Positions 22,860 through 33,512 of a DNA stretch of 64,000 bases are shown here, piece by piece. The notes under the pieces were generated by a model. The model was not told the DNA's origin. It made no database searches and was given only the letters and a program-made list of their open reading frames with translations. The stretch's first letter is position 1, and every line of letters starts with the position of its first letter. The stretch is from Celoporthe dispersa (lineage: Eukaryota > Ascomycota > Sordariomycetes > Diaporthales > Cryphonectriaceae). The stretch spans positions 682,001 through 746,000 of the forward strand of contig WAID01000013.1 of assembly GCA_016584495.1 (NCBI GenBank). Direction: 5' to 3'. The position numbers and the translations under genes were made by a program.

Positions 22860-24135
22860 ATGGGCTCTATGGCGTCCCCTAGGTCATTTCCTCCCTGGCA
22901 TACATGTGCCGAGTCTGACGTGGTTCTCTGACGACCAGAACCAGGAGATCGACTGGGACGTCCAGACAAAACACATAGAGTTCCTCGTCAGCTCTGGTCT
23001 CCATGGCAGTCAGTTGGCACATCCCTCCCACCTCCCGCTCTCCTCTCTGTTATGGGTTTAGAAATTGCAACATGCAAGGTCGTCTCTTGTGTCGTGAATT
23101 GCTGACGTGGTTCTCGACTTGTGTGCAGTCGTCCTCGCGGGCACCAACGGGGAGGCAGTGACCCTTACCGCCGCCGAGAAGACGAAACTCGTCAAGACGA
23201 CACGAGAGACCGCCCAGAAGCTGGGCCGACCCGACCTCACAGTCACCCTCGGCTGCGGCGGCCAGTGCACCCGTGATGTGATCGCCGAGACACACCTCGC
23301 CAAGGAGGCGGGCGCAGATTTTGCCCTCGTCCTGGTCCCGAGCTACTTCCACTTCGCGATGAACGAGGAGGCGATAGTGACCTTTTTGAAGAGGTGAGGA
23401 GAACGAGCAGAGAGACACCCTGATGACAAAACATCTTCTCCGGCAGGGGAGATCTGCATTAGGTGGTGGTGCACAGTAGCGCTGACGTTTTGGTCCTTGT
23501 GTGTGTGTGTGTGACAAACAGCTGGCCGAGGCAAGCCCCGTACCCATCGTCATCTACAACTTCCCAGGCGTGGTCGCCGGGCTCGACGTGAACTCGGACA
23601 TGCTGGCCCGCCTCGGCCGCCACCCCAACATTGTGGGCGTGAAGCTCACCTGCGGCGGCATCGCCAAGGTGGCCCGGGTGAGGAGTGTGTTCCAACCAGA
23701 ACAGTTCTGTGCCCTCGCTGGCCAGAGCGACTGGCTGGTGCCAGCCCTGGCCGTGGGAGGCACAGGGACGATCACCGGTGTGGCAAACCTGTACCCCAAG
23801 GTAAGGACGGTCCTCTTCCTCCTCCTGTCCTCCTCGCTGCTATTTTTGCTGACCACCCTGTGGGGAAAATATAGTTCTGCATCAAGATCTACAACCTCTA
23901 CGTGGCTGGCAAGACCAAGGAGGCCGAGGAGGCGCAGATCGAGCTGGCCAAGATGGAGTGGGGCTTCGCAAAGGGAGGCATCAACGGGACCAAGTGGGTG
24001 GTCGCCAAGCTCCGGGGATACCCTTTGGCAAGCTGCCACTGCAGGAAGCCGTACCCTCAATACGCGGACGAGAAGAAGCAGGCCTGGATCACGGATGTCT
24101 GCTCGCCTCTGGCCGAGTTCGAGAAGAGTGCATAG
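22860..24135 (+). CDS. DapA-family aldolase, 4-hydroxy-2-oxoglutarate aldolase-like
   Basis: Class I Schiff-base aldolase of the dihydrodipicolinate-synthase superfamily. Exons: 22860-23008, 23129-23393, 23522-23800 and 23875-24135, with good GT-AG borders. Key parts are GLHGIVLAGTNGEAVTLT (the GTNGE motif), the Tyr in PIVIYNFPGVV, the Schiff-base Lys in NIVGVKLTCGG and GQSDWLVPALAVGG. Length after correction is about 315 residues, normal for the family. The YNFPG and GVKLTCG context is closer to HOGA1-type 4-hydroxy-2-oxoglutarate aldolases than to lysine-pathway DapA (fungi make lysine another way). L-threo-3-deoxyhexulosonate aldolase is a second option. Two single-base faults: an extra C at 22893-22895 just after the start and a missing T in the T5 run 23383-23387; correcting the latter yields FFEE before the third exon. 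Confidence 0.88.
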
Positions 24136-25447
24136 CGTAGCGGTCGACCTAACATATACGCTCCTCCAGGGACAATGAATGATGCACGAAACTACATACT
24201 AGAGAAAGAATAGAATCAGGCAATGACTAGATGACAAGTCTCGAGTAACAAGTTTCGAGGCGTTCTCGGCAGTATATTCGCTCCTAAACGTCGTGGTCAG
24301 GCTGGTCACAAAGGACCGTCACGCCAATGAGTGTTCATAGCAATGTTTCATTACGACGACTATTACGGCGACTATTATGGCGACCTATAGCGAGGAACCC
24401 TTCGCGATATTAGCGGAGCAAGAGTCGCCGTCATTTGGACATGTGCTGTGGAAAATCTTAGGGGGACATCCGATGCGACCGCATCGATGATCGCTTCTTG
24501 CGACAGGAGAGGACAGCAGCAACACAGCAGCCCTGGCTCACTTAGGCGCATCGGTTGATGTGCCGACGAGATTTGCTTTTCTCTCCCCCTCCTCCCCCCC
24601 TCCTCTTATGAGTCGTTGACATGAAGCTTCTTCGCTCGGCTCGTGTAAAGAAGACAGAAACTTTCCGGTTTCTCTGCACGAACCCTGCTGGATTGAGGGC
24701 TTGACTGCACATGCCTCCTCCGTAAGCAAGAAACCGCCCCGGTCAGGTCATGCAGGTCTGGGTACTGCCCAAGAGATGAACAACTCACGCGGTCTCCATT
24801 CATGACCCTGAAACCAGTATTTGTTTGATCGAGAACAAGGAAGGCGATGGTGTATCATAGATAGTAGACGAAGATTCCTGCAGCGTGAGATCCCAAGGGA
24901 TCAATATTGTGCAGATCCCGTTTTAGATCGCACCTGTCTGGGAGGATTCCGACCCAAGATGCGAGATGCTGTGATGTAGAAACAGTGCGAGTGCTTAGAT
25001 CTGACATAGTGCTTACCGCAGCGTACCATTTCCCAGCCTTGTAAGCCACCGCGCCCGTCCATCCGGGTCGGAACATTGCTGACCACGCAAAGAAACAAGA
25101 CCGATCCTGTGGTCAGAGCTACCGGCTCAAGTATGCCATTTTTATCCAACTACCACGCCTTTCGCCATCAGACCAACCGTTTCCCGTGACACGTATTGAT
25201 GATCTTGGAAGCATCAGCGGCCGCAGTCGTGCTGTTTTTATCAAGATGAGCCTCGCAGGACAAACGCCGGCCCTAGCTGGGGACGGTCTGGTCTTTAATA
25301 TGGACGCCCCCCTTCATCTCTCTCTTCTACGTGCACGATGGCTTCTGAGGCCTACCGGTTGAAGCGAGTCTCTCTCCTCACCGCTGCAGTGCCGATCTTC
25401 CCCAGCCTTGCTCTGTGCTCGTGGACGGGCGAGTTCCCGGGACGACC
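24136..25447. other. Intergenic, nothing recognised
   Basis: About 1.3 kb with scattered short frames only. The last part, with TTTAATATGG near 25294, is the likely promoter of the mannosyltransferase. Confidence 0.5.
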
Positions 25448-26911
25448 ATGAACTACCAAGTCAGACGAAGCCGGCCAGTATCGCCATGGGTGTACATCGT
25501 CACAGCTGTTCTCATGGTCTTCACCATGGCCGGCTTATATCTTCCGTATCATGCACCAAAGAAGCAAGCCATATCGGTTGAGCACCCGAAGGCCAGCCCC
25601 GGGCCACCACTGGACGACAGGGTCACGGCAGAGATGATCCGTTACTTTGAGGACTACCCGTTGGAGCATCCATACTCGGCGCATTTTGGGGAGCTGGGCC
25701 AGCGCACTGCACTGCTCCGTGAGCTGCTCCACGCGGCCGAGGAGAGCCAGGACCCGTCGCAACGAGAAGCCCTGGTGGCTACTGTCGACCGAGGCGCAGC
25801 CTCGCTGTACACCTTCCTGCAGCGACCGCCCAAGGGCTCCCCTATCACCGGCGGCCTCTCTCGTCTTCGGTCCTCGTTCACCCCTGGCTCTGCGGGCATC
25901 GTGATCCCGGCCGGAAACGCCAACGTGCGCTTCGCAGCGCAGCTCATCGCCTCGGTCCGCCACGTATTGCGTTCCATGCTGCCCATCCAGGTCGTGTACG
26001 CAGGAGAGGACGACCTGTCTGCCGCCAACAGGAAGTTCCTGGCAGCCGCAGCCAAGTCCATGGGCCCCCAGATCGAGTTCCTCGACATCCTCACCGTCTT
26101 CGACGACGAGACCCTGCAGCTCCGCGGCGGCACCTGGGCGACCAAGCCCTTCGCGGCTCTCGGCAGCCACTTCGAGCAAGTCATCCTCGTCGACGCCGAC
26201 GCCGTGTTCCTCCAGAAGCCCGAGGTCCTGCTGGACCAGCTGGCCTTCCAGCGCACCGGGACCCTGCTCTTCCGGGACCGGCTGATCTTCCAGCACGCGT
26301 TTCACATGCGGCACAAGTGGTGGAGGAGCCAGATCAAGCACCCCAGCGAGACGCTCAACAGGTCGCGCGCCTGGACGGACGACTATGGCGAGGAGGGCGA
26401 CTCGGGCGTCGTGGTGCTCGACAAGGGCAGGATGGACGTGCTGGTGGGCCTGCTGCACACGTGCTGGCAGAACACGCACAAGGTGCGCGAGGAGGCCACG
26501 TACAAGATCATGTACGGGGACAAGGAGAGCTGGTGGATGGGGCTCGAGCTCACGGGGGCCCGCTATGAGATGGAGGAGCACTACGGGGCGATCGTGGGAT
26601 GGCCGCAGGAGGCGGTGCTGCCCAGGGACAAGAGGGCCAAGGTGTGCAGCTTCACGATCGCCCACCTGGACGAGAACGACAGGCTGCTCTGGTACAACGG
26701 CGGCCTGCTGAAGAACAAGAAGATACCGAGGATGGGATACGAGGTGCCGACGTCGTGGATGGTGGACGGCGAGTGGCAGAAGGGCTACGAGAAGGAGGAC
26801 ATGAGCTGCATGGTGGGAGCCGACATCAATGACCTCTCCGAAGGAGAGACCGAGACGCTGAGGACATCCATCAAGGTCGCCAAGGAGATTGACGCCACCC
26901 TCCAGGTCTGA
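25448..26911 (+). CDS. GT71 alpha-1,3-mannosyltransferase (MNN1/MNT family)
   Basis: Golgi type II membrane glycosyltransferase that adds mannose to N- or O-linked glycans. I chose the ATG at 25448 (MNYQVRRSRPVSPW) because the frame upstream has only non-ATG codons. Residues about 14-36 (VYIVTAVLMVFTMAGLYLPY) form the single N-terminal membrane anchor, preceded by basic residues. A stem follows, then the catalytic domain: IVIPAGNANVRFAAQLIASV, ILVDADAVFLQKPEVLL with the DxD motif (DAD) that binds Mn2+ and GDP-mannose, EEGDSGVVVLDKGRM and SWWMGLELTG. Single exon, 487 residues, no frame faults. Confidence 0.92.
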   Translation: MNYQVRRSRPVSPWVYIVTAVLMVFTMAGLYLPYHAPKKQAISVEHPKASPGPPLDDRVTAEMIRYFEDYPLEHPYSAHFGELGQRTALLRELLHAAEESQDPSQREALVATVDRGAASLYTFLQRPPKGSPITGGLSRLRSSFTPGSAGIVIPAGNANVRFAAQLIASVRHVLRSMLPIQVVYAGEDDLSAANRKFLAAAAKSMGPQIEFLDILTVFDDETLQLRGGTWATKPFAALGSHFEQVILVDADAVFLQKPEVLLDQLAFQRTGTLLFRDRLIFQHAFHMRHKWWRSQIKHPSETLNRSRAWTDDYGEEGDSGVVVLDKGRMDVLVGLLHTCWQNTHKVREEATYKIMYGDKESWWMGLELTGARYEMEEHYGAIVGWPQEAVLPRDKRAKVCSFTIAHLDENDRLLWYNGGLLKNKKIPRMGYEVPTSWMVDGEWQKGYEKEDMSCMVGADINDLSEGETETLRTSIKVAKEIDATLQV

Positions 26912-27378
26912 GACGGAAAGGATGTAGGCGTTAATGGGGTTTGCGGATGGCATGCACTGTATTGGTAGAGCTTTGGTTTAATATTGAGACTATACACTCA
27001 CCGTAAACTGATCAGGTTGCAGGGGGTTCATGCGCTGAATGGAAACCTGGAGACGGTGCTGGGGGCGTGCTGTAGTACTGTAAAGCCTGCTGAGTCAGGA
27101 GCAGGGAACAAGGCCGCTGAGGATGCTGTTCACGTGCCGACGCGACAGCAGCTCCGTCCTTGGGCTGTGCCCCTCTTCAGCAGACCTTCCCGCGCCAATC
27201 CCCCCCCCTTCCCCCCAAAAAGCCCTCGCTGGACCACTCAGCCCGGTCAAGATGGAGGGTCCGACCTCTCGTCTTTCTATCTTGGTGCTCAACATCCACC
27301 GTCCCAACCCGCGCAACCCACCGCTTCCAAACACTGCTGCCTCGGGTCGCGCATCGTGAGTCGTGAATCGTGATAGCC
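26912..27378. other. Intergenic, RAD4 promoter side
   Basis: Short spacer between two tandem plus-strand genes; C-rich tracts near 27195-27220. Nothing else seen. Confidence 0.5.
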
Positions 27379-30300
27379 ATGGCAGGCGGGCGACGAGGTG
27401 CTCCCCGCGGTGCCGCCAGGGGTGTCGCCCTGCGAGCCGAGGCAGCGCGCACCAGAGCAGCGCGCGCATCGACTCGAGCCACTCGACAACAGGCTGGCGA
27501 ATCCGATGTGCCCAAAGTCTATCGCGAGATGCTGGCCGAGGCCGGTGTCACCTCGAATCGCGCGACGACGGCAGATGCCCCCGAGCGACCCTTGAAGAAG
27601 CCTCGGACGGGACGACGCCCTGTCGATGTGGTAGCACCGGCGGGGGCAGCAGCGGCGGTGGCGGTGGCCCTCGAAAAGGAAGCTGACCGTCGTGAACCTG
27701 CCGAGCCCTCGAAGCCGCGGCAGCCGGGTGTGCAGCTAGTGGTAGAGCCCGAGGAGGAAGATGACGAGGAAATCGAGTTTGAGGACGTCGAGATACCCAA
27801 GCCGACCCTCCAGACGGCTTATCTGTCGAGCGCAGAAGAGTCCGAAGAGGCAGAGGAAGAACAAGAGGAGGAGGAGGAGGAAGATGTACAGTTCGAAGAC
27901 GTAGATATCGACGCAATTGCTTCAAGACAAGAGCCGGCGGACAAGGGCACAGACACGCTCCAGCTCAACCTCACCGCCGCCCGAGAGGCCCTCACGCCCT
28001 CCAAGCGTGATCGCAAGCAGCCTCTTACAAAGGAAGAAAAGGAGCGCCGTGTGAATATACACCAGATGCATGTGTTATGTCTGCTGGCGCACGTCGAGAA
28101 GAGAAATCACTGGTGCAGTGACCCGATCGTGCAGGAGACTCTACGGCCGATGCTCCGGGCCAAGACGGTCCAATACCTCAACCCAGGGTCAAACCTGACG
28201 CAGTTTGGCCAGACCGAGTCCCTGAAGCGGGGTCTGAAAGAAGCACAGGAGGTCTTTCAGGAGAGGTTCAGGATTACAGAGGTCGGCCTGCGCAGGGCGC
28301 TATGGGCCGAGGATATGGCAGACCTCCAGGGCTATGAGCTCCCACGCAACATCGACAGCTGCCTGGATAAGGTTGACTTTCGTAAGGCTGCACGGAACCT
28401 CAGGGGCTCGAGGGATGTGGGCGCGCAGCTTTTCTGTGCCCTCCTCAGGGCGGTGGGCGTCGAGACACGACTCGTGTGCTCCCTGCAACCTCTATCATTC
28501 GTCCCTGGCGGTCCTACACTACCCAAGCCTCGTCAGAACAAGACGCCCTCACGGCCGCCTCCGGCCTCTGCTAGAGCTGGACCCGTCCCGGCAGCGCCGT
28601 CCCCAGCGCGCCCATCTCCTCGTGCCCGACTCGGCCACCCGAATGCCACTGCTTATCATATTCCCGACATCGCTACACCGTCGTCATCGAGCGTCCAGCG
28701 ATCTCCAAGACCAAATGTGATGATCAATGAGTCGTTCTACCCCGTCTACTGGGCGGAGATCCTTGATGTGGGCCACCAGAAATGGCAGCCCGTGGATGCC
28801 CTCGTGACAGGGCAACACTTTCGGCCTCACCGACTCGAGCCTCCAGCTGCCGACCGGGCCAATATCCTCACGTATGCTGTTGCTTTCGAGGAGGACGGCG
28901 CGGCAAAGGACGTCACTCGGAGGTACGCAAAGGCTATGAACTCCAAGACGCGGCGTATGCGGATCGACGGCCCCTTGGTCCCGTCCTCTGTTGACGGGGC
29001 CAGGTGGTGGCGCAAAGCTCTGCGGCGGTACAAGCCTCGAGGGCCGCCAGGAGACCTAGAGCAGATCGAGAATATCGAGCTGAGCGCTGCAGAGGAGCGT
29101 GAACCTATGCCGCGTAATGTGGCGGATTTCAAGGACCATCCCGTCTACTCCCTAGAGAGACACCTCCGCCGTCATGAGGTCTTAATCCCCGGCGCTCAAG
29201 TCGTCGGAACCGTTGGTGCGGGCAGCAAGGCCCCCCTCGAGAAGATCTACCGCCGCAAAGATGTGCGCGTTGCGAAGTCGGTGGATAAGTGGTACCGCCT
29301 GGGGCGAGTGATCAAGCCGGGAGAGGAGCACATGAAGGTCCTACCCAAGAGGAAAGCACCCAAACGGAAGGGAGATGGCACCTGGACGGTGCCCCGGAGC
29401 AGAGCTCTGACGATGACGACCCCGTCCTGGGCCCTGATCCTGCCAAGGGCAACCCTATCTATACCTTTGAGCAGACGGACCTGTACGCGGCCCCACCGGT
29501 TGTGGCAGGTAGGATACCCAAGAACAAGTTTGGCAACATTGACGTGTACGTCCCCTCCATGGTGCCGTCGGGCGGGTTTCATGTGAAACATCCCCGCGCG
29601 GGGCATGCGGCCCATCTCCTGGGCGTGGACTACGCGCCCGCTCTGCAGGGATTCGAGTTCAAAGGCCGCAAGGGCACTGCCGTCTACAATGGTGTGGTCG
29701 TCCCCGTCGAGGCGGTGGAGGGCGTGCGGGCTGTGCTGAAGGGCTTCGAGGACCTCGAAGGCGCAGCTGCAGGAGGAGAGGAGGAGCATCCGCGCACTAG
29801 AGACGTGGCGAAAGTGGCTGCGCACGCTGAAGATTCGGCGGAGGATCTTTGAGGGAGATGAGTATTGGGGTGATACTGAACTGGGCGAGTTTGACATTGT
29901 TCCAGAGTCTGATGGCGATGATGATGATGGTGATGAGGATGATGAGGATGATGAGCCTCGTGGGTATGGTCTTGTCGGCGGCATGGTCCTCGATAGTGGT
30001 GAGGATGGTGGCGGCGGGTTCGGGCCTGGTGGCTTTGAGCCAGAGCCTGGTGGTTTTGAGCCAGAGCCTGGTGGCTTTGAACAGACTGGTCTCGGATCAG
30101 GTAATCTCGTACCCGGTAGGTTCGAGTCAAGCGGGTTGGAACCCGGTGGCTTCGAGATCGAGAACTCAGAACCAGGCGGGTTCGAAATTGCCGGGTCTGA
30201 AGTTGAAGGCGGGGGAAAAGGCAAAGATGTCGAGCCTCCAATCTTGAGTCATCTTTCTGGAGACGGGAGCGCCGAGATCACGCTAGAGAAGCTCGACAGC

Positions 30301-30651
30301 GAAGACAAGGAGCCTGCGCAGGAATTCGGCGGCGGCGGCGGCTTCATCGTGGAAGCAGATGTCGATATGGTGGACCGCCCACCGCCAGCAGCCGAGCCAC
30401 CTCACGCAGCTGGTGTGCCCGCAGCAGTGGAGGGAGAATGCGGCCTTGCATTGCCCGGTGCAGTGTCTGAGGGTGGTCCCATACCTGATGAGCAATCCCA
30501 GGCTGACGAGGAGGTGTTGGTGGACGGTCCTCCGTCAGCAGCAGAACCGCTCTCGGAACAAGACGGGAGCGAGGAAGCCGAGCTGGAAGACGCCCTCAGC
30601 GATGTGACGGAGGAGTTGTTCATGGATGACGATGGATCTCTGGTTGACTAA
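27379..30651 (+). CDS. RAD4: RAD4/XPC DNA damage recognition protein
   Basis: Recognises helix-distorting lesions to start global nucleotide-excision repair in the nucleus, with a RAD23 partner. Starts at ATG 27379 with an Arg/Ala-rich, disordered N-terminus and an acidic stretch (EEEEEEDVQFEDVDID). The transglutaminase-like core includes DVGAQLFCALLRAVGVETRL and PVYWAEILDVGHQKWQPVD, then TYAVAFEEDGAAKDVTRRYA. The beta-hairpin domains follow: EPMPRNVADFKDHPVYSLER, APLEKIYRRKDVRVAKSVD (BHD1-2), then KNKFGNIDVYVPSMVPSGG and AHLLGVDYAPALQGFEFKGR (BHD3). The frame slips at the C4 run 29392-29395 and near 29803; one added base at each gives one protein ending in the stop after DDDGSLVD. The tail beyond RIFEGDEYWGDTEL is unusual: acidic, then repeated GGFE units. 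Confidence 0.94.
30010..30200 (+). repeat. In-frame GGFE-type repeats in RAD4 tail
   Basis: Degenerate units built on P-G-G-F-E, e.g. GFGPGGFEPEPGGFEPEPGG and later EPGGFEIENSEPGGFEIAGS, about seven or eight copies with spacing of 8-12 residues. At DNA level the first copies are near-identical 24-base units. Confidence 0.85.
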
Positions 30652-30816
30652 ATTCTGCCTGGCCTGGTGCCAGGATATACTTTGATTTACCAGAGGTTGG
30701 TTTTTCTTTTTTTTTCTTTCTTTTTTTCTTTCTGGCAAGTATATATAAATATAGAAATATCATCACCGGATCATACCCACTGCTTCTCTACGCACGCGAT
30801 GCTGGGTGCCATCACA

Positions 30817-32268
30817 TCAACCCAGCCGCTCCTCCAACCACTGCGCAGTCATCTCGACCGCCTCCCGCCCCATCTCGTCCGCCCCGCCCCGCCCAATCTC
30901 CCCGGTGCCAACCCGCCTCGCAGCCTCCCCCTCCCAGCCAGAAGACTCATCGTCCCACCGCCTCCTCTCCCGCAGCTCAAACTTGTCCACGCTCCGCCGC
31001 ATCAGGCCCGCGAGCCCGGCGGCCTGCGACCCGAAGCTGTTCTCTGCGCCCCTGAGCCTCTTCCACAGGGCGGCGCGCCTCCTCTTTGGCCGGCGGCGGC
31101 GACGGTGCTGGGGGGCGGGGGCATGGGGTTGGGTGTGGTGTGGAGCAGCAGGGTGTCTGGGATCTTGAGGGTGCTCAACCTCGGGGGGAAGGTCAGGTAG
31201 CCTTTCCTCGGGGCGGGTGCCATGGGCAGCTCGGCGAGGGCGCGGTCCCTGTCGGGAGGCTCGTGGCCTGCCTCGCCCTCCGTCTCGGTCTCGAGGTCCG
31301 AGTAGGGCGTGGGGGTGGAGGGTCCTCCGGGTCGGAGTAGACGTAGGGGATATCCTCGCGGCCAGCACTGCCGCCGCTGCTGCTTCCGGGCGGGGAAGAG
31401 ATGCCGCGATAGGCGTCCCACGGACTCCACCGCTGCGAGAACCCCGGCGGGACCATCACGCCGGCGGTATGGAAGAACAGGACCGGGCTGGCGAAGGGGT
31501 CGAAGAGGTCAGCGGGCTCCCTGAACAGCAGGGGCATGAGCCCCCTCATGAGCCCGATGCCGCGGACGTCACCCTCGTCGCGGTCCCCGTCGGGCACCTC
31601 GGCGCCGCCGCCGCCCAGCTCGTCCGCCACAGACGCCCGGTGGTCGTTGAGCGGGTGGCCCGGCAGGAAGGTGGTCCAGTTGTAGACACCATTGACGGCC
31701 ACCAGCCCGCGCACCGCGACGGGCTCGTGGGTGTGCGACTCGGTCAGGGCCAGGGCGGCGCCGAGACCTGCGCCTAGGTAGCTGCCGTAGACGTACACGT
31801 CGCGGCGTCGTAGGCAGCGGGAGGTGCTGTTGTTGTTGCTGCTGCTGCTACCGTCGCGGGTGGGCGGCGGGGCGAGGACGGCGCGGACGAGGTGGTCGTA
31901 TGCGGCGAGGGTGTCGTGTATGGGCGTGGGCCAGTGGAGGAGCTGAGGGTCGGGGGGGCCTAGAGGAGGAGGACCAGTGCCGTGCGGCGGGCCTGGTGAA
32001 GATGAGGAGAGGAAGGACTGTGGCCAGCGGTAGTGGATCGTGGCGCAGGGGTAGCGGTGCAGGGCGCGCGGGAGGTAGCTATCTACATCGTTGATGTCCG
32101 GTGCCGGGAAGGCCGGGAGGTTGATGACGACAGGGGACGTGGCGGGGTGTCTCCCCACGTCGTGTAAGCTGGTCGAGGCGGAGGAAGGTCAGCCTGGTGG
32201 GGTGACGAGGCCGGGGGAGCGTCGCGCCGCGGAGGAGAGGAGGGGGTTCTCTCACCTGATGGTGACAT
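30817..32268 (-). CDS. Alpha/beta-hydrolase fold protein, fungal-specific
   Basis: Probable intracellular hydrolase of unknown substrate. Likely start at the ATG complementary to 32266-32268. After correcting an extra C near 32218 and one base near 32165 the N-terminus reads through RLTFLRLDQL to DVGRHPATSPVVINLPAF. Fold landmarks: PCATIHYRW (strand), HWPTPIHDTLAAYDHLVR (helix), the nucleophile elbow region YVYGSYLGAGLGAALALTES (G-x-S-x-L rather than a strict GxSxG) and VRGLVAVNGVYNW. The central part is Ser/Gly-rich. Two more frame slips near 31320 and 31085 lead to LTFPPRLSTLKIPDTLLLH and to a C-terminus of GLAGLMRRSVDKFELRERRR and WLEERLG with the stop at 30817. The join is inferred from resemblance to fungal relatives and from seamless continuation in each corrected frame. 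Confidence 0.72.
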
Positions 32269-33512
32269 AACCTGCCGATGCACAGGGCACATGGACATGC
32301 TCTGTGTAGCCAGGTGTCCTGAGCCGTGCCGTGGTGTGAAATCGTGTGGCACGGGACAGCCGGTGTGGTGGTGGCTGCTGATGGACGACGAGAAGGGCCT
32401 TGAGAGGACGCCCTCTCGACATGTTATGCTGCGCGCGTTCCTCGACGAAAAGAGCTGGGCATGACAGAGCGTGCGTCTGTTGAGAGGATGAAAACTCTTA
32501 TATGAGATCCAACTGAGAAGGATGAGCCGGGAGGATCAGACGACGTCCTCTCATATTGGTCCCACCTTTTGACGCCTTGTGAGGTTGTGATCCTGACATC
32601 CCGTCTTGTCTCATCTAACCGAACGAGGCTGGTGTGAGATGAACTAAAGAGAAAAAAGTAAAGGAGAAAGAAAAAAAAGATGGATGGCCAGTGGATGAAC
32701 AACCGCAGCCCTGTCTCACAGCCTGTGGGCGGGATGCTGCATAGTACATCTGTATTACACAGTACAAAGGGAATCGCTGGAATGATCTATTGGGGAACCT
32801 CATGCAGGTCCCGCCAACCTTCGATTTACCTGCACCCACACAGGCATCAAGTCAAACGCTGTATCTGTGGGACGAGAGAGAAATAGCAGGGCCATGTGCA
32901 CCGCCAGATCACGCTAATTGGTACCCGTCCCAGAGGCCCGGAGCGCGCTGGGGATCTAACAGCTTACGGTGCTGGACACGGCGGGAACCTGTTAGCGACC
33001 CCCACCCCCCAAAGTCCACGGTACGATCTGCCCGACGTCATCCCGTCATCCTGCCCTCACCCCCCTGTCACATGGGCGGCATGTGGTGCAGCGGCCCTCA
33101 ACTTCCTTGGCATACCTACTTTTCTTGCGTGACCTGATGCTGTGCTCGATATCGAAGCCCCCCTTCCTTTCTCTCTCCTCGAGTCTTCTTAGGCTTTGGG
33201 TTTTTTGTATTTTTACTTTTCCTCCCTCTCTACCCTTTTTTACATCATCTCGTAATCATAGATATCCCAAGACATCCTGATCCTGGCTCGGGTCTCCTTC
33301 CTCTTTTCCACTCCCTCCTCCCTCCTCCTCCTCTGTCTCCTTGGGCTACACACACATCTGGTCCGGCAATGTTCACTCGGATCCCGTGGTATTTCTAGAT
33401 TCATGCCTAAGACGACGTTACCCTATCGACGAGACACGACAGTAGGAACCCTCGGGCCCCTGGAGAGAACCACCCGCCTATCGGCGCACAACCCCCTCCA
33501 CCGCCCGTCACG
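32269..33512. promoter_or_regulatory. Divergent promoter, hydrolase / K+ channel
   Basis: About 1.2 kb without a supported gene; pyrimidine-rich tracts at 33160-33350 precede the channel start and resemble a fungal core promoter and leader. Confidence 0.5.

Noticed and set aside
22860..24135. Lysine-pathway dihydrodipicolinate synthase
   Set aside because: Fungi make lysine through alpha-aminoadipate, and the active-site context resembles the HOGA-type aldolases.
25535..26953. Minus-strand frame of 472 codons opposite the GT71 gene
   Set aside because: Antisense shadow; the plus strand has the membrane anchor and DxD motif.
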